A DNA stretch of 64,000 nt from Acorus gramineus (lineage: Eukaryota; Streptophyta; Magnoliopsida; Acorales; Acoraceae), in NCBI GenBank assembly GCA_030737835.1, contig JAUJYN010000015.1, positions 3,341,685-3,405,684 on the forward strand, in the 5' to 3' direction. The position numbers and the translations under genes are program-made. Positions 34,160-44,200 of the stretch are shown piece after piece. The notes under the pieces are model-generated. The model was given only the letters and a program-made list of their open reading frames with translations. It was not told where the DNA came from and did not search any database. Numbering within the stretch: position 1 is the first letter of the stretch; each line of letters opens with the position of its first letter.

Positions 34160-37100
34160 TGATCTGTTATATATGTGTCACTTTTTAGCCTGCTGGTAAC
34201 CGTTAGAGCGTTCTGGCGGTTTTTCGATTTTTTCGGTTTTCGATCGGAACCGCTAATTTTTGGACTGTTAGCTATCGTCCTGAGTTAGAGGACTCCGATT
34301 GAAAATCTAACTGCATATTTGGTGTCCTGGTGCCATTTTTGGCCTCTCACGAAAATTTCGTTGAATTCCGGTAACGTTTCCAAAATTTTGCAGTTTCGGG
34401 GCGTATCTGGGTTTTTAAGTCGCACGCTATATAAAGGTGGGATCTAAATTCCGAGTTACTGTTCATCATCCCCTACCTTGAGCCCTCTCTCTCCTCTCCT
34501 CCGTTTTTCTTCCGTTTGAGGCCCTTAGACCCCTCAAAACTTAAAACCCAAAACCTAGGAAGTGTAGATCGGGTCCCGATCTACACCCCGGTGGTTTCAA
34601 ATCCCATTTCCGGCGAGTTTTGCCCGTCCGTCCGCCCTCCCTTCTCCTCTGTTTGGAGCCATCTCAGTGGTGGAGGTAGATCGGGGCGTTGGAAACCTTT
34701 TGGGAGAGGTTTCGGTGCGCGGAGAGCAACCGGACTTCCCCTCCTCCCCTTGGTAAGCCCCCTTTCCCTCTTTTTCTTGCATAGATGTATGCTAGGGGGA
34801 TGGATTTGGGGTTGGGAGGAGGTTGGCGGCGGTGGGTGGCCGCCGGAGGGCTGTGGGAGGCGGTCGGAGGCTGTGGTGGTGGTCGGAGGTGGGTGGTAGA
34901 GAAGCTCGGGCTGGCAGGCGTGCAGCTCGGGCTGGCGGGCTGCTGTCCCAGGCAGGGCAGCAGCGCAGGGTGGTGCAGGCGCAGTGGCTGGCGCGGATGC
35001 GCGCGCGCGTGCGCGCGGGCGTGCGCTCGGGCTGGCGCTGGGCGTGCCTGGTGCTGGGCGTGCAGGGCTAGTCGGGTGCTAGGCTGGCAGGGCTAACCGG
35101 GTAGGCTGGGAGCAGGGCACCAGTTTGCTGGGCGCGCGAGCGCGTGCGCGCGGGCTCGCGGGCGGGCGTGCGCTCGGGGGGTGCAGGGGGAGGCGTGCGG
35201 AGCAGGCTGCTGGGCTGTGCGCGCTGACAGGTCGGGCGAGCTGGCTGGGCGCGCAGGCGAGCAGGGCAGGGGCGCTCGGGCATCAGGCGGGCAGTGCCCC
35301 GGGCGTGCAGGCGAGCAGTGCTCGGGCCACTCGGCGACGCGCGCAGGCAGGCAGCGCGGGCAGCAACGCGGGCAGGCTGGCAGGAGCGCTGGGCGCGTGC
35401 TGCCAGGCGCGCTGGGCGCGTGTTGCGCGGGCGTGCGCGTGGGCGCTGGGTGAGGGTCCCGGGTGCTGGGCGCTGAGCGCTGGGCGCTGGGTCGCGGGTG
35501 CCGGGTGCTGGGCGCTGGCGGGCGCAGTCGGGCGCGCAGTCGTGCGCGGGTGCGTGCGCGCGGGTGCTCGGTGCGCGCGGAGGGGATGCGCAGGTGCGCG
35601 CGGGTGCTGGCGCGAGCGGGGGTGTGCGCGGGTACGCGCGGGCGTGCGCGCGGACGTGCGCGCGCGCGGCCAGTGCGCCTGGGCGCTGGGCAGGGAACCA
35701 GTGCGCGCGCGCGCGTGCATGCGCGTGTGTGCGCGTGCTGGGGCGTGCTGGGGCATGCTGGGGCAGTGCGCGGGGTGCTGCGCGAGGGGCGCGGGCTGGA
35801 CGCGCGATGCGCGTGGGCGCGCGCGAGCGTGCGCGTGCGTGCGGGTGCGCGTCTGGGCGCGCGGGCAGGCGCACGGCAGTGCGCCGATGATGCCGGGGTG
35901 TGTGCGCGCGTGCGCATGCGGGGGCCATGCGAATGGCTGCTCGAGGTTTTGGGTAGGTGTCGGGGTACTCGTACTCGCGTGCGTACGCGCGTGCTCGCAT
36001 GCGTGCGAGCCCCGTATGCATGCTTATCCGAGTTTTGGGTATTTCTATGCATTTCTATGTATAAATTGTGTGGTTTATCACCCAGTTGATTACCTTATCT
36101 TGCAGATCTAGACGGACGGTCGCGCGACGACCCCGATCTCTGGTGAGTGGGACAATCCAACCCAGTAGAGAGGTGTTATACGCATTTGGGCGTATACCGA
36201 CCTCTCCTGGGGCACCATGGATAGATATTGGCATGTGTAATATGTACATCATGCGAGCATGATTTAATTGTAGAATGCATGTTACCCTAGACTTTGCATG
36301 TTAGGGACTTGCACCCTTAGGATATGTGTATGAGCCATGCATCATGTCCCCTGTTTTCCTGCTAGGAAGCCCGACCGATGCATGTGCCCTACTAGTTTAT
36401 TTATTAAATTAACTGCTAGTAAATGTTTAATTGCATGATTTAGTGAATATTATAGGGGAGGGGCCTTGCGAGGACAGCGGTGAGACCCGGATTAGGGTAC
36501 ACCGTGTTCCTTGTTTGGTTGTCGGGGTGCCCTATAACGGGAACTCACGCTGCCCTCCCGAGTTTCTTTCCCCAACAATATTCCACCCTGTTATAACCTT
36601 ATGCATGTTCCCCGCATCGTAGTTATGCGCCCTGGTGGGTTCTGAGGAATTCAGAACATTAGTGTTGTTATGATGAGTTGTCTGCGAATCCGAGTGGATC
36701 ATATGCGATGGATAGGCTGTTCTGTTCCCTTCGTTGGATCCGTGTAGAGACTACCTCAACGTTAGACAGGTTGTCCCGTGCAGGGGCTCCCATTAGTAGG
36801 CGCCTCCTGATTTGGTGAAGGACTGTGCTGAACATGGGAGTGGCCAAACGACCTACGGAGTGAGGAGAGACTATCGGTGGACCAAGGGTGACCAACAGCC
36901 TAGTCAGTCCCAAGAGCCTAGGTCACCTGTTGAGGGTGAGGGTGAGGGTATGGTGGGCCGGCGATGTGGCGACCCACTGGATTGTAAGTCCCAAAATCCT
37001 ATGTCACCCATTGAAGGGTGAGGGTGAGGGTGAGGGTGTGGCGGGTTGGCGGAAGCGACCCGTTGGTTTTTGGTGCAGTTAGTCCCAATATCCTTGGTCA

Positions 37101-37788
37101 CCCCTTTAGGGGTGAGGGTGAGGGTGTAGCGGGTTAGCGGAAGCGACCCGCTGGTTTTGTGTTGATTAGTCCCAATATCCTTGGTCACCCATTGAGGGTG
37201 AGGGTGAGGGTGTAGTGGGTTGGCGGTAGCGACCCACTAGTTTGAGGAATTGTTGTTTACTTGTGGCTATGGTAATGTGGTTGTGGATGTTAAGGATTAT
37301 TTAATTGTGGTCAATATTGTCTGTGATGCATGGGTTGTGCCGTTCACTGAGCGTGTGGCTCACCCCTCGCATAATGTTTTTCTTCAGTGTCATCAGAGTC
37401 GGATCTGGAGGAGGAGCTCCCCGAGGGACTTCATCAGTAGCGGAGTAGCGCCACGTCCCGCGAGTTTCAGAGGCTATCAGCATCCCTTGTGCCAGTATGT
37501 ACTATTTTCCGTGCTTGGGCACGCGTTTGTGTTGTATTTGGACGTCTTTGTATGTATATTGGCTCTCACAGGACATGTGATTATGTATGGAGTCTGTAGT
37601 GTGTTTTGATTACAGATTCAGTCTTTAGTTATCCGCATTTGGTGTATATATCATGTCAGCCCTGCTTTTGTTGTCTGTGTGTCATGTTGGTTGCTTGTGT
37701 ATGATATATATTATTGACCTCCTGTGTAGATTCTGATATTATATATACACTTGCCGCGTACCGGGGACGCCCGGGGCATGACATGATC
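34160..37788 (+). mobile_element. Solo LTR A2 with 5-bp TSD
   Basis: The LTR is 34165-37783 (3619 bp), starting TGTTATATATGTGTCAC and ending CCCGGGGCATGACA. TGATC at 34160-34164 is repeated at 37784-37788. Landmarks: TATATAAA 34428-34435; donor-like GTAAGC 34753; GC-rich core about 34900-35990 (the longest here); acceptor-like CTTGCAG ending 36105; 37-nt mini-exon to 36142; hairpin H1 36168-36206; four H3 units 36905-37238; TTTTTCTTCAG ending 37387. It has no internal retroelement genes. Confidence 0.9.
36905..37240 (+). repeat. Four tandem H3-hairpin units in LTR A2
   Basis: Units start at about 36905, 36990, 37082 and 37168. Each has AGTCCCAA..CC(T)..GTCACC, GGGTGAGGGTGAGGG and a terminal hairpin. 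In unit 3 AGCGGGT pairs with ACCCGCT (37128-37152). In unit 4 AGTGGGT pairs with ACCCACT (37214-37238). The T-A to C-G exchange in the stem is compensatory. Confidence 0.75.
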
Positions 37789-39082
37789 TGTTTTTAAATT
37801 ATTTAAACATTGCATGAAATGTAAAACATTTAGGTAAATATAACTGTTATGTTACATTTTTGTAAATGTAACTTTTATTATGTAAATGTAACAAATGGTT
37901 GTGAGAAATGTAAACATATAAAAAATGTGTTTAATGTGTTTACATTGTGTGAGATATATCTCATTTATGTAAATTGAAAAGATGGTTGTCTAATGCTAAA
38001 ATGTAACAGATATGTGAGATGTTTTTTAAGAAAGAATATGTTTCCATTGTTGTATGTAACAGCCAATATAAAATGTAATTGCTTCATATGGTAACTATAT
38101 GTGTTTTTTAATTTAAATTCTAATACAATAAATACCTTACTGTTTTAATAATTTCAGTTGTATAACATTCATTTTGAAACTATTGCCGAAACAAAAAAGT
38201 AAAAAAAAAAACACAACATGAAAACAGAGGCTGAAAATCTTTCAAACAGATCAAGATTTCTACTCTTTTGTGTTTTCACAACATGAAAACGATTTGATTG
38301 GTGGAAGAACAAATGAAAACCCAAATTCAATTAAAAAAAAACATGGAAATAAATTTGGTGCATGAAAAAGAAGAGAAAAAAAAGTGGAGTAAATGTGCCA
38401 CACAAAAAAAGGAAAAGTTGTAACCGCTTCCTCGACTTAAGGGATCAGTTACCCAAAAAATCAGTTTTACCATACAGGGGGGTATATAAGGGAATGCACA
38501 TATATCACCTCATGGGGGTTGTGATGGAGCCTATATTTTGAGGCTTAAAAAACATTATTGTAATAAAAAAATATAATTTTTTGAAAAATATAAATATTTT
38601 TGTTATGTTGTATTACATGAACCTATTGGATGAAAAATATGAAAACACTAATGAGGTACTTAAGGAGCTAATTACATTGTTTTAATGACTATGGAGGTAT
38701 ATTGATCATCCGTAGATCGCGTGTAACATTGATCTGCAAGTATATAGTTTTAAATAGTACAACAGACTACAAGTACAAAGCTTAAGTAATAGTGATGTAC
38801 ACGGTTTTGTTTCTAGCCTCAATTCTAGTCCCACATGGGTTGATAGAAAATTACCAGAACATATACTTACATTAACGAGGTGTATGCTTCGATAGAAATT
38901 TTTCAAATTTTTTTATAAATGTATCTATGCAATTTATTAGAGTATATGCTTCATTTTTTATAAAAGCATTTATCTCATTAGATGAAATATATATTATTTA
39001 AAAAAATCAAAACAGGCGTAGACTAGACTTGGGTTGGAAAGTGGGCTGTACGTAACAGTATTCTTAGTGATATGATCTGAGG
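37789..39082. other. AT-rich intergenic stretch, no gene
   Basis: No supported ORF or RNA gene. It includes the first copy (about 38815-39060) of an interspersed repeat whose second copy is at about 50700-50950. Confidence 0.5.
38815..39060 (+). repeat. Interspersed repeat, copy 1 (partner at 50700-50950)
   Basis: The block with GATAGAAAATTA.CA, GTTAACAAGGT-like phrases, TTTTTTATAAATG, TATATGCTTCATTTTTTATA and AAAAGCAT recurs in the same orientation and order at about 50700-50950. By eye the two are roughly 70-75% alike. The pair brackets the decayed ORF set and LTR B'. Confidence 0.55.
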
Positions 39083-39324
39083 ATGGGGAGAGCAATAGTG
39101 GCCGCCTGTCGTCTTCCTTCTCCCACCATTCTTTTTCCCTCTCTCCCTCCCCATTGCCACCCTCGCCTAGCCACCTCCACCAACAACCCTCTCCTGAGGC
39201 ACACCGTCTCTCACCATTGCCCTGCTCTCTCTCTCTCTATCTTTTCTCTCCCCCTCTCCTCCCACCACCTCCTCTGTTCATTGCCAATGCACTCCATTGT
39301 CCTCCCTGTCCCCCACTCTCTCAC

Positions 39325-39326
39325 AC

Positions 39327-39362
<36 letters not shown>
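39325..39362 (+). repeat. (CT)n microsatellite
   Basis: About 18 uninterrupted CT units within a longer CT-rich stretch (39083-39380). The ORFs read through it are low-complexity artefacts. Confidence 0.9.
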
Positions 39363-39365
<3 letters not shown>

Positions 39366-39399
39366 TTTCTTTTATTCCCCTTCCCTAGGCAAGGGCGGA

Positions 39400-40573
39400 A
39401 CTAGAATTTTATATGAGGGGCTAACACGAATTCAAAATTTTATAAACAATTTGAATTTAATATAAACTAAATGAGTTCATAAATCATTTCTAATAAACTT
39501 TGACATAGATAAGTAAAAATTCAAAATCGAACAAAAAGATCAAGTTTTTCAGAAAATGCATTATTAAAGTTGTGATTGACGATCCTTTAGAAAATAAAAG
39601 TCATATATTATTAAACGAGTTAAGATGGATCAAACTTATTTATCAAGCTACTAATGGAAACAAAATGAGAGCTCCAACTCGATGTAGAGTACCAATCTAA
39701 TTGATCCCTCTACCGGTCTCAAATTCACCACCCACTAATTGACATATTTACAATTTTATCTGTTTGAGTAACTTGTAACTCACTATGACATTTGGGAGAT
39801 GCAACAAAATCAATGAATTATAAAAAAATATTAAAATTGAACCAAATATAAGAAAAACATAAAATAAAAAGCCCATCTAGATAGTTCTTTCATTTGTTTT
39901 ATCAACTCCCTAGTGAATATTTGTCACTCACCTCCCTTTATTTGACACATACACCCATTGCTTAGGTGTAGTGCATGCATGTCATATATTAATTACTGGA
40001 GATTGAGTCAAACCACTTTGGACTCTCAATCGATATGCTTTGAGTGTTGTTTCACTTCACTTGAGAGAGAAAGCGAATAGCAAATTTTGTGTTTTATCTT
40101 CCCAATCTTCTTACATCTATCTCCATCTTTAGAAAAACATATTGAACTTTCCATCATTAGTCTGAGATCTTGAGAGGTGCATGCAATTTTAGTCTCTTGC
40201 TTAGTGGAGACTATTCAAGTGAGATATTCACATTTATTCACCTGGATTGAGTAGCCAATTTGGACATGAATCCGACTTCGGATCATTATTGACGCTTCTA
40301 CATGGTGTGTGTTTCTAATGTTTATTCCCAACATTTCTAACCTAGTCCGCCTCGTCATCGCCTTGCTCGATCGCTGTCAGTGTAGAAAAAGTTGTGGGAG
40401 GAACCAAGGAAGGAGAAGAAGTTTTTAATATTAATCGCTGTATTTATTTGGTATGATTAGGGAGTTGATGGGCTGGGTCTTTTAGAGTAGGTTAGGACTT
40501 AAGCGGGTTGGGCATGGGCTAGGTGAGCAGATGAGTTGGGATTTTTAGTTTAGGGTCTTAGAAGGGGGTCTAT
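39400..40573. other. Intergenic stretch, no gene seen
   Basis: No recognised coding sequence or element ends. It lies downstream (minus strand) of the decayed ORF set. Confidence 0.4.
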
Positions 40574-40970
40574 TTATAGGTTTTTTTTTAAAATTTGGGG
40601 CGTATATTTGCCCCTGCCCCTATGGTACTTGCATCGATTAGTGGGGGGGGGGGGGGGGGGGGTAACTTCCTTATATACAAGCTTCTGTGCTTCAACTTCC
40701 TTCTTTGATAACTTTATGATTTTCTGTAGTTCATTGTCGTCTTCTTCTGGATCTTGGACTACCTTTACTTTCTTTGGTCTTTTGAATTGAACTTTTGGTA
40801 GTGCAGAAGGGTTACCCCTAGTAATTCGTCCTTGTACAGTGACCTCCTTAGCGGCCTTAGTGGCCTCCATCTTGATTGTATGGCCCCTCCCAGTCTTTTT
40901 CTTTCTGGGGATTGTCTTCTCTCTTGCTCAATATCAAACGACCTGTAAAATATATACCTTATTAGAAGCA
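40574..40970 (-). pseudogene. C-terminal part of an unrecognised, probably transposon-linked ORF
   Basis: A minus-strand frame (from about 40870) reads MEATKAAKEVTVQGRITRG, then basic (FKRPKKVKVV) and acidic (DPEEDDNELQ) parts, and a polyproline stretch encoded by the G20 run at 40643-40662. A second frame (40971-40765) overlaps it. No domain is recognised. It lies on the same strand as, and downstream of, the DUF1985-like pieces at 47.8-48.7 kb and may be the tail of the same gene. Confidence 0.3.
40643..40662 (+). repeat. G20 homopolymer
   Basis: An uninterrupted run of 20 G; on the minus strand it encodes the PPPPPP stretch of the ORF remnant here. Confidence 0.9.
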
Positions 40971-40981
40971 TATACTTTTAT

Positions 40982-41110
40982 AATAAAACATATACTATGT
41001 TAGAACATTATACACTATGTTAGATAAGCACACGCTATGTTAGAAACATATATGCTATATTAGAAAAATATATGCTATGTTAGAAAAGTATACGTTATGT
41101 TAGTAGTATA
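40982..41110 (-). repeat. ~20-bp minisatellite, array 1
   Basis: About six units of AAA(A)GTATACGCTATGTTAG-type sequence. The same motif forms a second array at 48043-48186 on the other side of LTR B'. Before that LTR inserted, the two arrays were about 1 kb apart. Confidence 0.75.
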
Positions 41111-41111
41111 A

Positions 41112-41236
41112 CCTACTGTTGTTGTTGCTTCTGCTTCTGCTGCTACTATTGTTGTTGCTGGTGATGGTGTTTCTACAGCTATTGTTGTTGCTGTGTCTGT
41201 TTTTGCTGTTGTTATTGTTGTTTCTGCTACTTCTGG
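41112..41236 (-). repeat. GTT/GCT-rich low-complexity tract, left half
   Basis: Mostly TTGTTG and TTCTGC triplets; the minus strand reads Thr/Ala/Val/Glu-rich protein (TTIVAAEAEATTT). The tract resumes after LTR B' at 47133, showing that the LTR split one low-complexity coding-like region. Confidence 0.65.
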
Positions 41237-44200
41237 TGTCACGCCCCAGGGCGGCCGTCCCCGATACGTGGCAAGTATATATAATATCGGCAGTCCATAC
41301 AGGAGATCCATAAAAGACTCTGAACAACATCGAATATGACAACACAATCAATAATGTAGCTGACATAATATATATACATATAGCGGAAGCTTAAACGACT
41401 GAGTCTGTAATTCAAAGACATATTACAGACTAGAATACATAATCAACTGTCCTGTGAGAGCAAATATAAACAAAGACATCCATATACAAGTGTTGTGCCC
41501 AAGCACGGATAACAATACATACAAGCAAAGAAGGGGATGCTGATGGCCTCTCACTCGCAGAACCCAAAACGTGAACGCTGCTCCGCTACTGTTGCGATGC
41601 CTCGGGGAGCTCCTCCTTCAGATCCGACTCAGTAACAACTGGAGGAAAAGAATATGCGAGGGGTGAGCCACACGCTCAGTGAATGGCACAATCTATGCAA
41701 CACAACTCATATTAACCTTATAATAATTAAAGTCCCTAAACGGGAGGAACTGTACAAGCTAGTGGGTCGTAACACCGCCGACCCACCCCACCCTCACCCT
41801 CACCCTTTAGGGGTGACATGGGCCTTTTGGGACAGACTAGACTGCTCTCCACCCTTGTCCACCAGTAGCCTCTCCCTCGCGTAGCCTCTACCTGGTATAC
41901 TCCCACGATCAGTACCCTCTGAACGCATCGGTGGTACCTACAGATGGGAGCCCTCTGTCAGGACAGCTTTCCCAATGCCGGGGAGTCCCTACTCGGATCC
42001 AACGAAGGGGAGAAAACAGCCTACTCACACGGATACGATCCTCTTCGATCCGTCGACAACGATTTCTAACACTACTAATGTCATGAATTCTCAAGAATTC
42101 CTCCAGGGCGCATAACTGAGATGCGGGGAAACATATATTATAATAACAAGGTTATAATATTTTCTAAGGCATGCTTATACCAACATAATCTCATTTTGAT
42201 TTAATTAAATTAAACTAAATGGAAAACATGCATAGATCAAGGCTTCTAGACATGTATGGGCCTCTATACATGATACATGGATGTATATCCCTAGCATACA
42301 ATGTCTAATATGGCATGGTTACATCATAGTAAAACATGCATTAACATAGTTTTTCATTGACACAAGTTAATATGCAATTATGGTGCCCCAAGGGAGGGCA
42401 ATGCACGCCTACGTGCATCGAACGCCTCCCTACTGGGTTGGATTGACTCACTCACCGCAACCCGGATCGTTGCGTGACCGTTCGCCAAGATCTGCAAGAC
42501 ATGGGCATTCAATATGGTGAGTAAACTACACAAATATACATGAAATTTACTAGAAATACCAAATACTCGGACAAGCATGCATACGGACTCACACGCATGC
42601 AAGCACGCACGTACGCACGCGAGTCCAAGTGCCCCGACACCTACCCGAACCCTCGGGCAGCCACACGCATGGCCCCCCGCACGCGCACGCACGCACGCGC
42701 CCCAGCACCCTTGGCGCACTGCCGCGCCCCTACCCGCGCGCGCACGCTCGCGCGCGCACCGCGCGTCTAGCCCGTGCGCCCTCACGTGCACTGCGCGCCC
42801 GTGCAGAACCCCGCGCGCACTCACGCGCACTCCCCGTGCGCACCCCCGCTCGCGCCAGCGCCCGCGCTCACCCGCGCGCACCCGCGCGATCAGGCGCACG
42901 TGCCCGACAATGCCCTCCTGCGCGCGCGCCTGCGCGCGCACGCGCACGCGCGTAGATACTGTTATATATGTGTCACTTTTAACCTGCTGGTAACCGTTGG
43001 AGCGTTCTGGCAGTTTTTCATTTTTTTCGGTTTTTTATCGGAACCGCTAATTTTTGGACTGTTAGCTATCGTCCTGAGTTAGAGGACTCCGATTGGAAAT
43101 CTAACTGTATATTTGGTGTCCTGGTGCCATTTTAAGCCTCTCACAAAAATTTCGTCGAATTCCGGTAACGTTCTCGAAATTTCATAGTTCCGGGGCGTAT
43201 CTGGGTTTTTAAGTCGCACACTATATAAAGGTGGGATCTAATTTTCGGATTACTATTCATCATCCCTACCAACTTGATTTTCTCTCTCCCCTCTCTCCTT
43301 TTCTCACTTTTGAGGCCCCTACACCCCTCAAACCCAAAAACCCAAAGCATAGGCCCGATCTACACTCCGGTGCTTTCAAATCCGGATTCCGGCGAGTTTT
43401 GCCCCTCCGTCCGCCCTCTCTTCTCCTCTGTTTTGGCTCATTTCGGAGGTGGGAGTAGATCCGGGCGTTGGAAACCCTTTGGGAGAGGTTTCGGTGCGCG
43501 GAGAGCAACCGGACTTCTCTTCCTCCCCTTGGTAAGCCTCTTTCCCCTCTTTTCATGCTTAGATGTATGTTAGGAGGTCGGATTTGAGGTTGGGAGGTGG
43601 TCGGCGGCGGTAGGTGGCCGTCGGAGGGCTGTGGTGGTGGTCGGAGGTCGGTGGGTGGTGGTGGAGGTGCTCGGGCAGGGTGGCTGCTGGCAGCAGCACA
43701 GGCAGCAGCACAGGCGCAGCAGCTGGCAGGGGCGCGCGCGCGCATGCGCGCGGGGGTGCGCGCTGGCATGCGCGCGGGTCGCGCTGGGCGCGGGTGCTGG
43801 GCGCTGGGCGCTGGACGCAGGTGCTGGGCGCTGGCGGGCGCAGTCGGGCGCGCAGTCGCGCGCGGGTGCGCGGGTGCGCGCGGAGTGGTCGCGCGGGTGC
43901 GCGCGGGTACTGGCGCGAGCGGGGGTGTGCGCGCGGGTGCGCGCGGGAGTGCGCGCGAGCGTGCGCGCGCGCGGGCAGGGCGCCTGGGCACTGTGCCTGG
44001 GTGCTGGGCAGGGCGCCTGGGCATGCGCCTGGGCGCAGAGTTGGGGACCAGTGCGCGCAGTGCTGGGGATCAGTGCGTGCGCGTGCTGGGGCGTGCGTGC
44101 AGTGCGCACGGGGGCGCGCTGGGCTGGACGCGCGGTGCGCGCGGGCGCGCGCGAGCGTGCGCGTGCGTGCGGCCGTGCGTCGGGGCGCGCGGGCAGGCGC

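Noticed and set aside
35068-36111. ORFs of 317-328 codons on both strands in LTR A2
   Set aside because: Same cause: CG-rich sequence with few stops. Frame and length are not preserved between LTR copies, and they cross the acceptor-like site.
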